Assembly (NCBI GenBank): GCA_963802905.1 | Contig: CAWDKH010000016.1 | Span: forward strand, 1-64,000 | Direction: 5' to 3' | Length of the DNA stretch: 64,000 nt | From: DASQFQ01 sp963802905 | GTDB lineage: Bacteria > Actinomycetota > Thermoleophilia > Solirubrobacterales > Solirubrobacteraceae | Made by a program: the position numbers and the translations under genes | Shown here: one piece after another, positions 30,475 through 38,919 of the stretch | Numbering within the stretch: the first letter of the stretch is position 1 | Layout of the letters: the number at the start of each line of letters is the position of its first letter | The notes under the pieces: generated by a model | Database searches by the model: none | Told to the model about the DNA's origin: nothing | Seen by the model: the letters and a program-made list of their open reading frames with translations, nothing else

Positions 30475-31490
30475 CGGCGGCGCGCCGCAGGCTTCAGGTC
30501 CGGGTTCTGGAACCCGGTATCGGCCGCGGCGAACGTCGTCCCTGGCGGGACGATCTCATCGATGCGGTCAAGGATGGCCGCATCGAGCACCACCTCGTCC
30601 GCGCCGAGCTGCGACTCGAGCTGCTCCATGGTGCGCGGCCCGATGATCGCGGCGGTCACCGCCGGATGGTTGATCACGAACGCCAGCGCCATCTGGATCA
30701 GCGTCAGCCCCGCCTCCTCAGCCACCTGCGCGAGCGCGTCGGCGGCGTCGAGCTTGCGCTGGTTGCCGGGGTCTGACAGGTCGTAGCGCGCCGGCATGCG
30801 CTGGGCGCGCGAGGAGTCCGGCGCGTCCTGGCCCTTGCGCCACTTGCCGCTGAGCCACCCGCCGGCCAGCGGCGACCACGGGATGACGCCCATGCCGTGG
30901 CGGCGGCAGGTCGGCAGCACGTCGGCCTCGATGCCGCGGGCGAGCAGCGAGTACGGCGGCTGCTCGCACACGAAGCGCTCGCGCCCGCGGTCGCGGGCGA
31001 CCCACTGGGCCTCGACGATCTGCGAGGCGGGGAACGTCGAGGAGCCGATGTAGCGGACCTTCCCCTGGCGGACGAGGTCGGTCAGCGCGCCGAGCGTGTC
31101 GTCGATGTCGGTGTCGGCCTCGGGGCGGTGGATCTGGTAGAGGTCGATGTAGTCGGTCTTGAGCCGCCGCAGCGAGTCCTCGACCTCGCGGATGATCCAG
31201 CGGCGCGAGTTGCCGAACTGGTTGACGTCGTCGCCCATCGTGCCGTGGACCTTGGTGGCGAGCACGACCTCGTCGCGGCGGCCTGCGAGCGCCTTGCCGA
31301 CGATCTCCTCCGACTCGCCGCGCGAGTAGACGTCGGCGGTGTCGATGAAGTTGATCCCGGCGTCGAGCGCGGCGTGGATGATGCGGACGCCGTCGTCGTG
31401 GTCGGGGTTGCCCCAGGCGCCGAACATCATCGCGCCGAGGCAGAGCGGCGACACCTGGACGCCGGTGCGGCCGAGTGGGCGGTGGGTCAT
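30471..31490 (-). CDS. aldo/keto reductase
   Basis: This 339-residue TIM-barrel NADPH reductase has the catalytic Asp/Tyr in FIDTADVYSRGESE, Lys in VVLATKVHG and His in LYQIHRPEAD. The C-terminal cofactor loop is PRTMEQLESQLG. The ATG overlaps the stop of the RHH-GAF gene (ATGA), so the two are one operon. Its stop overlaps the convergent FlgM-like gene at a shared CTAG. Confidence 0.9.
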   Translation of the reverse strand: MTHRPLGRTGVQVSPLCLGAMMFGAWGNPDHDDGVRIIHAALDAGINFIDTADVYSRGESEEIVGKALAGRRDEVVLATKVHGTMGDDVNQFGNSRRWIIREVEDSLRRLKTDYIDLYQIHRPEADTDIDDTLGALTDLVRQGKVRYIGSSTFPASQIVEAQWVARDRGRERFVCEQPPYSLLARGIEADVLPTCRRHGMGVIPWSPLAGGWLSGKWRKGQDAPDSSRAQRMPARYDLSDPGNQRKLDAADALAQVAEEAGLTLIQMALAFVINHPAVTAAIIGPRTMEQLESQLGADEVVLDAAILDRIDEIVPPGTTFAAADTGFQNPDLKPAARRR

Positions 31491-32311
31491 CCCTCGACGG
31501 TAGCCAACGCGATGTCGCTCACGACCGACGCCGCGAGGTCGTTGAGCAGCTCCACCTGGCTCTTCGACCACTTGCGCGGGCGGCTGTCGATCACGCACAG
31601 CGTGCCGAGCGCGTGGCCGCCGGCGTCGATGAGCGGGACGCCCGCGTAGGCGACCGTGCCCATCTCCTCGACCGCCGGGTTGTGCTTGAGCAGCGGGTGC
31701 TCGCGCGCGTCCTCGACGATCAGCGGCGTGCGCTGCGCGACCGCGTGCTGGCAGAAGGAGTGGGAGAGCGGTGTCTCGCGCTCGCTCGCCGCCGGCTCCT
31801 CGACGCCGATCGTGCTCTTGAGGAACTGGCGGTCCTCGTCGATCAGCGAGACGAGCGCGATCGGGGCGTTGAGGACCTCCGCGGCGAGCCGGACGTGGCG
31901 GTCGAAGCTGGGGTCGGGCGCGGAGTCGAGCAGGCCGGTCTTGCGCAGCGCCGCCAGCCGCTCGGGGTCCTGGACCGCGGTGGCGGTGGCGAGCAGCGCC
32001 TCGCGGCGCGCGGCCTCCTCGAGCAGCTCGGCGCGCCGGCGCTCGCTCTCGGCCGCGAGCCGGCGGGCCTCGTCGGCGCCGAGCGGGGTCGTGCCCTTCT
32101 CGGTGCCGCCGCCGTTGGTGTGGCCGTTGGTCCCGAGCTGCGCGACCGCCTCGTAGGCGGCCTCGCCGCGGCGGCCCATCGCGTACGCCGCGCGCATGAC
32201 GCTCGCGTCGCGGATGAACTGCGCGGCGCTCACGCCCTCGCGCTCGGCCTCGCGCTCGAGCAGCCGCCAGAGGTCCTCGCTGAACCGCACGGTGGTCGCT
32301 CGCATCGGCAT
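31487..32311 (-). CDS. ribbon-helix-helix plus GAF fusion regulator
   Basis: The protein is 274 residues. Residues ~4-45 (ATTVRFSEDLWRLLEREAER, then SAAQFIRDASV) look like a CopG/Arc ribbon-helix-helix DNA-binding domain. A helical linker follows, and residues ~118-272 form a GAF domain (RLAALRKTGLLDSAPDPSFD, VSLIDEDRQFLKS, SFCQHAVAQRTPL, YAGVPLIDAGG, LGTLCVID). RHH domains are rarely joined to GAF domains. It would be a one-component sensor whose ligand is unknown. It lies opposite a STAS gene with repeated motifs between them. Confidence 0.75.
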   Translation of the reverse strand: MPMRATTVRFSEDLWRLLEREAEREGVSAAQFIRDASVMRAAYAMGRRGEAAYEAVAQLGTNGHTNGGGTEKGTTPLGADEARRLAAESERRRAELLEEAARREALLATATAVQDPERLAALRKTGLLDSAPDPSFDRHVRLAAEVLNAPIALVSLIDEDRQFLKSTIGVEEPAASERETPLSHSFCQHAVAQRTPLIVEDAREHPLLKHNPAVEEMGTVAYAGVPLIDAGGHALGTLCVIDSRPRKWSKSQVELLNDLAASVVSDIALATVEG

Positions 32312-32380
32312 TGTGCGGAATCGTACGCGGTGGCGGATCAGGCATCGGTACGGGTAACCGCACCATCACTCTCGTAGAGG

Positions 32381-32402
32381 CCGGTATCGCAACCGGTATC
32401 GC
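32381..32402. promoter_or_regulatory. tandem 10 bp repeat, candidate operator
   Basis: CCGGTATCGC occurs at 32381-32390 and again at 32393-32402, a 12 bp period, close to one helical turn. It sits between the divergent RHH-GAF gene and the STAS gene, directly before the STAS start. Ribbon-helix-helix proteins commonly bind such tandem half-sites, so autoregulation by the neighbouring RHH-GAF protein is a reasonable guess. Confidence 0.45.
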
Positions 32403-32422
32403 TAATGACTACGTTGTCATGC

Positions 32423-32701
32423 ATGAACTCGACCCTCCGCCTTGCCGTATCCATCAACGACGGGATCCACACCGTGTCCATCACCGGTGAGCTGGATGAA
32501 GGGAGCTGCGGCCAGCTGGCCGACTGTCTCGGTGAGTGCCGCGGCCCGGGAGCCCGCGTGCTGCTCGACCTGCGCAACCTGAACTTCATGGATCGAGCCG
32601 GCATGGAGCTGCTCGACCGCACCTACGTCGAGTCCAGCCTCGAGGGCTGGACGTTCGCCGTCATCACCACGGGCGAGCGGTACCTCGCCCGCGCCGCCTA
32701 G
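32423..32701 (+). CDS. STAS-domain protein (anti-anti-sigma-like)
   Basis: This is a 92-residue single STAS domain: VSINDGIHTVSITGELDEG, VLLDLRNLNFMDRAGMELLD and FAVITTG. In SpoIIAA-type antagonists the loop reads DSSG, with the first Ser phosphorylated. Here it is D57-R58-A59-G60, so the usual phosphorylation site is missing. It would then be constitutively free to bind a partner, or regulated in some other way. An alternative ATG 18 nt upstream exists. Confidence 0.8.
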   Translation: MNSTLRLAVSINDGIHTVSITGELDEGSCGQLADCLGECRGPGARVLLDLRNLNFMDRAGMELLDRTYVESSLEGWTFAVITTGERYLARAA

Positions 32702-32705
32702 CCGG

Positions 32706-32744
32706 CTAGGCGCCAAGCCAGGCACCTTGGTGCCTAGCGGGGGG
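32706..32744. repeat. palindromic repeat B, copy 1
   Basis: The sequence begins CTAGGCGCCAAGCCAGGCA and ends GCGGGGGG. The shared core hairpin is AGGCACC (32720-32726), TT, GGTGCCT (32729-32735). The longer 12 bp stem CTAGGCGCCAAG with CTTGGTGCCTAG (one G-U pair) can also form. The NUDIX stop codon lies inside it, and the STAS stop is 5 nt before. The second copy is at 59712-59750. Confidence 0.75.
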
Positions 32745-33204
32745 CACCCTCCTCTTCCAGCCTGTCCAGGAACGCTGCCTGCGCCGGCAGCAGCTTCTCG
32801 CGCGCTTGCGCGAGCGGGAACCATTCGGCGCGATCGATCTCGGGGAACTCCTGCCGCCGGCCCGACCGCGGAGGCCACTCCATCTCGAACGTGTTCGAGT
32901 GGGCCGCCGACGCGTCGAGGTCGCCCTCGACCGCCCAGGCGGCGACGACCTTGCGGTTCTTCTGCTTGACCTCGCCGAGCTCGCGCAGCTCGGCGCCCTC
33001 GGGGAGCGGCGAGCCGAGCTCCTCCTCGAACTCACGGCGCGCGGCCGCCTGCGGGTCCTCGCCATCCTCGTACTCGCCCTTCGGGATCGACCACGCGCCG
33101 TCGTCGCGGTTGGCCCAGAACGGGCCGCCGGGGTGGACGAGCAGCACCTCGCGGCCGTCCTGGCCGTGACGGTGGAGCAGGATCCCGGCGCTGCGCTTGG
33201 GCAT
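32734..33204 (-). CDS. NUDIX hydrolase
   Basis: This 156-residue hydrolase has the Nudix box in GEYEDGEDPQAAARREFEEE. The opening MPKRSAGILLHR and VLLVHPGGPFWANRDDGAWS mark the small COG4119-like group of predicted NTP pyrophosphohydrolases. Its ATG shares one base with the acyl-CoA ligase stop (TGATG), so it is coupled to it and presumably under the same TetR control. The substrate is unknown. Confidence 0.88.
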   Translation of the reverse strand: MPKRSAGILLHRHGQDGREVLLVHPGGPFWANRDDGAWSIPKGEYEDGEDPQAAARREFEEELGSPLPEGAELRELGEVKQKNRKVVAAWAVEGDLDASAAHSNTFEMEWPPRSGRRQEFPEIDRAEWFPLAQAREKLLPAQAAFLDRLEEEGAPR

Positions 33205-34617
33205 CAGCCAACGATGGCAGGCTCGCGGTCGCGGAGGACCCGCCGCAGGACCTTGCCCGACGGCGTGCGCGGGATCGCGTCGGCGAAGCGCACGGCGTGC
33301 GGGCGCTTGTAAGGCGCGACGCGCTCGCCGAGCCAGGCGAGCAGCTCCGCCTCCTCGACCGGCGCAGCCGCGACGACGATCGCCACCGGAACCTCGCCGC
33401 GGCGCTCGTCGGGGCGGCTGATGACGGCGGCGTCCGCGACGGCGGGATGGCCGGTGAGCACGGCCTCGAGCTCGGCGGGCGCGACCTGGTAGCCGCTGAC
33501 CTTGATCAGCTCCTTGAGGCGGTCGACGATGAAGACGTTGCCGTCGGCGTCGATGCGGCCCGCGTCGCCGGTGTGCAGCCAGCCGTCGCCGACCACCTGC
33601 GGGCCGCGCACCCACAGCTCGCCGTCGACCAGCTTGAGCTCCGTGTTGGGCATCGCGCGCCCGACCGAGCCGGGCACGGTGCCGTGCTTGCGGTCGGGCC
33701 CCGTCGCGCCGCAGGTCGTCTCGGTCAGGCCCCAGCCCTGGCCGACCGCGGCGCGCGGGTGGCGCCGCGCGACCGCCCGCTGGAGCTCCGCGCTCAGTGG
33801 CGCGCCGCCGGAGACGATCAGCTCGACGTGCGGCAGCGCAGGTCCGGCGGCCAGCACGCGCATGAGGGGCGGTGCGCCGATCAGCACGGTCGCGCGGTGC
33901 CGCTCGGCCAGCTCGAGGTAGCCCGCCGGGGTCGAAGCGCGGCATCGTCACCACGGTCGCGCCGGCGGCGAGCGGGACCGCGAGGTTGGGCACGAAGCCC
34001 ATGACGTGCGCGAACGGCGCAACCGCCACGAGCGTGTCGCGCTCGCTCAGGCGGAGCGCGGCCTGGAACTGGCGGACCGCGGTCGAGAGGTGGCGGTGGG
34101 TGACGACGACGGCCTTGGGGAGGCCGGTCGTCCCGCTCGAGTACGGCAGCAGCGCGGTGTCGGCGCTCGCCGACGGCACGGGGCCGCGCGCGGACAGCAG
34201 CTCGTCGCCGACCGCGATGACGTCGCGCGCGCGGACGCGTGCGGCCATGCCGGCGAGGGTGACGACGAGCGTGGCGCCGGAGTCGTCGAGCTGGGCCTCG
34301 AGCTCGCGGTCGGTCGCCGCCGGGCTGACGCCGGTCACCGCGACGCCCGCGCGCATCGCGCCGAGCGTCACTCCCGCCCAGACCGGCAGGTTCGGGAGCC
34401 AGATCGCCAGCACGTCGCCGGGGCCGAGCCCGCGCTCGGCGAGCAGCGCCGCCACGCGGTCGGCGCGGCGCACGAGCTCGGCGTAGGTGACGCCGTCGCC
34501 ACTCGCGCCGTCGACGAGTGCGGGGCGGTGCGGAACGCGCGCGGCGGTCGCGCGCACCATCGCGTCAAGGGTGGCGCCGCCGACCTCGACCGGCGGGTGA
34601 TCGCTCTGCCAGATCAT
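33204..34617 (-). CDS. AMP-dependent acyl-CoA synthetase/4-coumarate-CoA ligase family (one apparent frameshift)
   Basis: It activates a carboxylic acid as acyl-AMP and then acyl-CoA. The ATP-binding P-loop is LLPYSSGTTGLPKAVVVTHR (about residues 158-177). In the second half, GWGLTETTC, DGWLHTGDAGRIDADG and the C-terminal catalytic Lys in PRTPSGKVLRR are visible. The frame shifts by one base near 33930 between VVTMPRFDP and the LIGAPPLMRVL segment. The rejoined length, ~471, is somewhat short. It is divergent from a TetR gene, with two palindromic operators between them. The substrate may be a fatty or aromatic acid. Confidence 0.88.
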
Positions 34618-34630
34618 CGGGACCTCCTCG

Positions 34631-34674
34631 GTTTACACGTGTAAAACTAGCGCCGTGGTTTACACATGTCAAAC
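34631..34674. promoter_or_regulatory. two palindromic TetR-type operators
   Basis: TTTACACGTGTAAA (34632-34645) is a perfect 14 bp palindrome. GTTTACACATGTCAAAC (34658-34674) is a second near-palindrome of the same sequence. Each lies within GTTTACAC(G/A)TGT(A/C)AAA. The centres are about 28 nt apart between the divergent acyl-CoA ligase and TetR starts. This is the textbook position for a TetR repressor controlling both itself and the ligase operon. Confidence 0.8.
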
Positions 34675-34681
34675 TGCCGCC

Positions 34682-35248
34682 GTGCCCGACTCCCGCGAGC
34701 GCATCCTCGAGACCGCCTTCCAGCTCGTGCGCGAGCAGGGCGCGAGCGCCGTGACGATGGCCGGCATCGCCGACGCCGCCGGGCTGTCGCGCCAGATGGT
34801 CTACGTCCACTTCCGCAGCCGCGCCGGGCTGCTGACCGCGATGGCGCGCGACCACGACCGCCGCAGCGGCTTCGCGGCGCGGGTCGCGGCGGCGCGCGTG
34901 CTGCCGCCCGCCGAGGCGCTCGAGCAGCTGCTGCGCGAGTGGCTGGCCTACGTGCCCGAGATCCTGCCGGTGGCGCGCGCGCTCGAGGCCGCGGCGATCA
35001 CCGGCGAGGCCGGCGGCGACGCCTGGCGCGACCGCATGGACGACCTCCACGGCGTGTTCCGCGCGGCGATCGAGCGCGTCGAGCTCGCCCCCGGCTGGAC
35101 CGTCGACAGCGCGACCGACTGGGCGTGGGCGCGCGTGCAGCCGAGCGGCTTCGACCACCTGGTAGGCGAGCGCGGCTGGGCCGCGGAGGAGTACGCCGAC
35201 CGCACCACGCGCTCGATCTTGCGCGAGCTCGTCCGCCCCGCGCCGTAG
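34682..35248 (+). CDS. TetR/AcrR-family transcriptional regulator
   Basis: This 188-residue regulator has an N-terminal helix-turn-helix RERILETAFQLVREQGASAV, GIADAAGLSRQMVYVHFRSR. The C-terminal ligand domain is variable. The GTG at 34682 is chosen because an earlier GTG at 34655 lies within the operator region. It is divergent from the acyl-CoA ligase/NUDIX operon and probably represses it, with an acyl-CoA or the free acid as likely inducer (inference). Confidence 0.9.
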   Translation: MPDSRERILETAFQLVREQGASAVTMAGIADAAGLSRQMVYVHFRSRAGLLTAMARDHDRRSGFAARVAAARVLPPAEALEQLLREWLAYVPEILPVARALEAAAITGEAGGDAWRDRMDDLHGVFRAAIERVELAPGWTVDSATDWAWARVQPSGFDHLVGERGWAAEEYADRTTRSILRELVRPAP

Positions 35249-35262
35249 CGTCGCGCCGCCCG

Positions 35263-35895
35263 ATGATCCCTACCGAACGCGAGATCGACCAGATCGCGGA
35301 GTACGCCGATGCGTCGGTCCGCGGCGCGACCCGGCGCGGCTCGCTCGCGCCGATCCGCGGCCGCCACGGCGTCAACGCCTGGCTGTACGCGAAGTGGGGC
35401 AACCGCGGCAACGCGATCTACACGTTCACCGGCGGGCTGCTGACGATCGCGCTGTCGGGCGTGATCGCGTGGCTGGTCGAGGAGCCGCTCGTGTTCCCGA
35501 GCCTCGGCGCCACGGCGTTCCTGTTCTTCGAGACGCCGATGGCGGAGGTGGCGAGCCCGCGCAACACGATCATCGGCCACGGCGTCGGTGCCGCGATCGC
35601 CTTCTGCTGGCTGGTGGTGTTCGGCCTCACCGACGCGCCGAGCGCGCTCGAGGCCGGCTTCACGCTCGAGCGCGCCGCGGCGGTCGCGCTGTCGGTCGGC
35701 TGCACCGGCGGCATCCTCCGGCTGCTCCGCGCGGCGCACCCGCCGGCCGGGGCGACCACGGTGATCGTGAGCGCCGGCCTGCTGACGACGGGCGAGGAAC
35801 TGCTCGTGCTCGCGGCCGGCGTCGCGCTGCTCACCCTGACCGCCGGCGCGCTCAACCGCGCGCTCGGGGTGCCGGCGCCGCGGTGGGCGGCGTAG
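35263..35895 (+). CDS. HPP family membrane protein
   Basis: The protein is 210 residues with four predicted membrane helices (about 52-72, 102-122, 138-156 and 170-192). The name-giving motif is AAHPPAGATTVIVSAG. HPP proteins have been linked to nitrite uptake in cyanobacteria and chloroplasts, and most bacterial members are uncharacterised. It begins 14 nt after the TetR stop and may be co-transcribed with it. Confidence 0.85.
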   Translation: MIPTEREIDQIAEYADASVRGATRRGSLAPIRGRHGVNAWLYAKWGNRGNAIYTFTGGLLTIALSGVIAWLVEEPLVFPSLGATAFLFFETPMAEVASPRNTIIGHGVGAAIAFCWLVVFGLTDAPSALEAGFTLERAAAVALSVGCTGGILRLLRAAHPPAGATTVIVSAGLLTTGEELLVLAAGVALLTLTAGALNRALGVPAPRWAA

Positions 35896-35952
35896 CCCGC
35901 GTCGAACGTCAACGGCAGCTGGTGAGGACAAGGGTTCGGGCGTTCGCGGCGG

Positions 35953-35999
35953 GGGTGTGGTCACTTGGTGGGAATAGTTGCCACCCAGTGACCACACCC
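35953..35999. repeat. long inverted repeat between convergent genes
   Basis: GGGTGTGGTCACT (35953-35965) pairs perfectly with AGTGACCACACCC (35987-35999), and inner GGTGG/CCACC arms lengthen the stem around a GAATAGTTG loop. It sits between the convergent HPP and MDR genes. There is no T-run, so it is a possible Rho-independent-like stabiliser or bidirectional transcription barrier rather than a classic terminator. Confidence 0.6.
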
Positions 36000-36048
36000 G
36001 CCCCCTAACCAGCCGCCCGTTGACCTTCGCCGGCGGCACGGCCAACGA

Positions 36049-37035
36049 CTACAGCCGGACGACCACCTTGCCGAGATGCTCGCCGCGGAGCATCTCGATG
36101 AACGCGCTCGGCGCCGCCTCGATGCCGCCCTCGACGATCGACTCCGGGATCTTCAGCTGGCCGTTTGCCAGCAGCTCCTCGACCTCGGCGCGGAACTCCC
36201 CGAAGCGGTCGTAGTGGTCGCCGACGATGAAGCCGCGCAGGCGCGCGCGCTTGCCGACCAGCAGCGCCATGTTGCGCGGGCCGGGCGGCGGCTCGGTCGC
36301 GTTGTAGCCCGACACCGACCCGCAGAGCGCGATCCGCCCGCGGAGGTTGAGCGCGCCGATGGCGGCCTCGAGCTGCGGGCCGCCGACGTTGTCGAAGTAG
36401 ACGTCGACGCCGTCGGGCGCCGCCTCCTTCAAGGCCGCGCGGACGTCGTCGCGGTAGGAGAACGCGGCGTCGAAGCCGAGTTCCTCGCGCACGTAGGCGA
36501 CCTTCTCCGGCGCGCCGGCGCTGCCGATCACGCGGCAGCCGCGCGCCTTCGCGATCTGCCCCGCGACGCTGCCGACCGCGCCCGCGGCGGCGGAGATGAA
36601 GACGGTCTCGCCCGCCTCCACCGGCGCGATCTCGGTCACGCCGATCCACGCCGTCATGCCCGGCATCCCGAGCGCGCCGAGCAGCGCGCTCGGCGACACG
36701 CCGGCGGGCACTACGCCCGGCAGCACCCGGTCGGCGTCGACGATCGCGGCCTCGCGCCAGCCGAGCTGGTGGACCACCAGCGACCCGGGCTCGCCGCCTG
36801 CCACCACCTCGCCGACCGCGCCGCCGGACATCGGCTCGCCGAGCTGGTAGGGCGGGACGTAGGACTTCGCGTCGCGCATCCGCCCGCGCATGTACGGGTC
36901 GACGCTCATGAAGCGGTTGCGCACGAGCAGCTGCCCCTCCTCGGGCTCGCCAAGCTCGCGCTCGGCGAGCTCGAAGTCCTCGGGCTTCGGCTCTCCTACG
37001 GGGCGCTGGGCGAGTCGGACCTCGCGGCTCGTCAT
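36049..37035 (-). CDS. NADP-dependent oxidoreductase, zinc-independent MDR family
   Basis: This 328-residue enzyme of the medium-chain reductase family is close to 2-alkenal/prostaglandin reductases. It has the RFMSVDPYMRGRM motif near residue 45, the cofactor motif ISAAAGAVGSVAGQIAKARG (about 145-164) and DVYFDNVGG. It lacks the zinc-binding cysteines of alcohol dehydrogenases. The ATG at 37035 (MTSREVRLA) is preferred over one four codons upstream. It is divergent from an SDR gene, with only 26 nt between starts. Confidence 0.88.
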   Translation of the reverse strand: MTSREVRLAQRPVGEPKPEDFELAERELGEPEEGQLLVRNRFMSVDPYMRGRMRDAKSYVPPYQLGEPMSGGAVGEVVAGGEPGSLVVHQLGWREAAIVDADRVLPGVVPAGVSPSALLGALGMPGMTAWIGVTEIAPVEAGETVFISAAAGAVGSVAGQIAKARGCRVIGSAGAPEKVAYVREELGFDAAFSYRDDVRAALKEAAPDGVDVYFDNVGGPQLEAAIGALNLRGRIALCGSVSGYNATEPPPGPRNMALLVGKRARLRGFIVGDHYDRFGEFRAEVEELLANGQLKIPESIVEGGIEAAPSAFIEMLRGEHLGKVVVRL

Positions 37036-37061
37036 CGAACCGAACAATAGGCTCCGGCGCG

Positions 37062-37838
37062 ATGGATCTCGAGGGCAGGCACGTCGTCGTCACCGGCGCC
37101 GGCCGCGGCATCGGCCGCGCGCTCGCGCTGCGCTTCGCCGACGAGGGCGCGCGCGCCGTGGTCGTCTCCGACGTCGACGAGGCGAACGCGCGCCAGGTCG
37201 CGAAGGAGGTCAGCGGGCTCGCGATCACCGCCGACGTCGGCCGCGAGCAGGACATCCGCAAGTTGATCTCCCGCGCCGAGGGCGCGAACGGCCCGATCGA
37301 CCTCTTCTTCTCCAACGCCGGCATCACCGGCCCGAGCGGCGGACCCGAGATCCTCGACGCCGACTGGGACCGGCTGTGGCGCGTCAACACGATGTCGCAC
37401 GTGTGGGCGGCGCGCGCGCTGCTCCCCGGGATGCTCGAGCGCGGCGAGGGCTACCTGTGCAGCACCGCGTCGGCCGCCGGCCTGCTCGCCCAGCTCGGCG
37501 CGGTCGGCTACACGGTCACCAAGCACGCGGCGGTCGCGCTGGCCGAGTGGATCTCGATGACCTACGGCGACCGCGGCATCCGCGTGTCCTGCCTCTGTCC
37601 CCAGTACGTGCGCACGCCGATGGTCACCGACGGCGAGCTGCCGGTCGAGAAGCTCGAGCAGGTGGCGACGATTCTCGAGCCCGAGCAGGTCGCCGACGCG
37701 GTGGTCGAGTCGATCCGCGAGGAGCGGCTGCTGATCCTGCCGCATCCCGAGGTCGGCACCTACATGGCTCACCGCGGCGACGACCACGAACGATGGCTGC
37801 GGGGAATGCGCCGGTTGCAGGGATACCTTCAGGTTTAG
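37062..37838 (+). CDS. short-chain dehydrogenase/reductase
   Basis: This 258-residue classical SDR has VVTGAGRGIGRALALRFADE (about 9-28), SNAG (89-92), the catalytic Ser in CSTASAAGL and YTVTKHAAVAL with Tyr/Lys. The substrate cannot be told. It shares a promoter region with the divergent MDR reductase. Confidence 0.9.
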   Translation: MDLEGRHVVVTGAGRGIGRALALRFADEGARAVVVSDVDEANARQVAKEVSGLAITADVGREQDIRKLISRAEGANGPIDLFFSNAGITGPSGGPEILDADWDRLWRVNTMSHVWAARALLPGMLERGEGYLCSTASAAGLLAQLGAVGYTVTKHAAVALAEWISMTYGDRGIRVSCLCPQYVRTPMVTDGELPVEKLEQVATILEPEQVADAVVESIREERLLILPHPEVGTYMAHRGDDHERWLRGMRRLQGYLQV

Positions 37839-37892
37839 TCCGCACAGTGGTAGGGCACTGACAGCCCGTCAATTCCCACCCGGAGGTCCCGC

Positions 37893-38066
37893 ATGGAGCC
37901 GTGCGATCACGTCGGGTTTCACAGCGGTCGGGGGTCCTATGACCAGCTGACCGAGCAGCTCCGCTACGTCATCATCTGCGATGCGTGCGAAGCGGAGGTG
38001 CGCGAGCTGGAGCGTCAGGAGTACCGCCCACAGTTCACGCCGCAGGGGTTGCCCGAAGCCGCGTAG
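37893..38066 (+). CDS. 57-residue putative zinc-binding small protein
   Basis: This small protein starts MEPCDHVGFHSGRGSYDQLT and continues EQLRYVIICDACEAEVREL. Cys4, His6, Cys29 and Cys32 could coordinate one zinc. The GGAGG Shine-Dalgarno lies 6 nt before the ATG, one of the best in the window. The pattern recalls small conserved actinobacterial proteins of unknown function. The next gene begins 10 nt downstream. Confidence 0.75.
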   Translation: MEPCDHVGFHSGRGSYDQLTEQLRYVIICDACEAEVRELERQEYRPQFTPQGLPEAA

Positions 38067-38076
38067 AGTCCAGCCG

Positions 38077-38919
38077 ATGGACACCGGCGTGGCGATGTTC
38101 CCCACGCACGACGCCATCGGCCCGGGGGCACTTGCCGCGCTGGTCGAGGAGCGCGGGCATGGGTCGTTGTGGTTCCCGGAGCACACGCACATCCCGGCGA
38201 GCCGCGAGACGCCCAACCCCGGCGGCGGTGAGCTGCCGCGCCGCTATTCGCACTGCTACGACCTCTTCGTGGCCATGACCGCGGCGGCGGTCGCGACGAC
38301 GCGGCTGCGGGTGGCGAGCGGCATCTGCCTCGTCATCGAGCGCGACCCGATCGTCACCGCCAAGGAGGTCGCGAGCATCGACCACCTCTCCGGCGGGCGC
38401 GTCGAGTTCGGCGTCGGCGCGGGCTGGAACCGCGAGGAGATGCGCAACCACGGCACCGATCCGAAGCGCCGCTTCAGCGTCATGCGCGAGCGCGTCGAGG
38501 CGATGAAGGCGATCTGGACCCAGGAGGAGGCGAGCTACGAGGGCGAGCACGTCAGCTTCGAGCGCATCTGGTCGTGGCCGAAGCCGGCCCAGCTCCCGCA
38601 CCCGCCGGTGGTGATCGGCGGCAACGGCGACAAGGTGATCGACCGCGTGCTGCGCTACGGCGACGCGTGGGCGCCCCAGCACCGCCACGGCAACGCGGCC
38701 GAGCGGATCCCGGAGCTGCGCCGCCGCGCCGAGGAGGCCGGCCGCGGCCACATCCCGGTGACGATCTTCGGCGTCCCCGCCGACGCGAGCGTGCTCGCCT
38801 CCTACCAGGAAGCGGGAGCCGATCGCGTCGTGCGCTGGCTGCCCTCCGCCCAGCGCGGCCCGGTCGAGCGCGAGCTCGAGCGCTTCGAGGACGCCGTCCG
38901 CGAACTGCGCGGCGAATGA
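38077..38919 (+). CDS. LLM-class (F420-dependent) oxidoreductase
   Basis: This 280-residue luciferase-like TIM-barrel enzyme uses F420 or FMN. Features are SLWFPEHTHIP, RLRVASGICLVIERDPIVTA, SGGRVEFGVGAGWNREEMRN and PPVVIGGNGDKVIDRVLRYG, typical of the TIGR03619 actinobacterial group. The following gene encodes an F420-type PPOX protein coupled by ATGA, which supports F420 as cofactor. The reaction is unknown. Confidence 0.88.
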   Translation: MDTGVAMFPTHDAIGPGALAALVEERGHGSLWFPEHTHIPASRETPNPGGGELPRRYSHCYDLFVAMTAAAVATTRLRVASGICLVIERDPIVTAKEVASIDHLSGGRVEFGVGAGWNREEMRNHGTDPKRRFSVMRERVEAMKAIWTQEEASYEGEHVSFERIWSWPKPAQLPHPPVVIGGNGDKVIDRVLRYGDAWAPQHRHGNAAERIPELRRRAEEAGRGHIPVTIFGVPADASVLASYQEAGADRVVRWLPSAQRGPVERELERFEDAVRELRGE

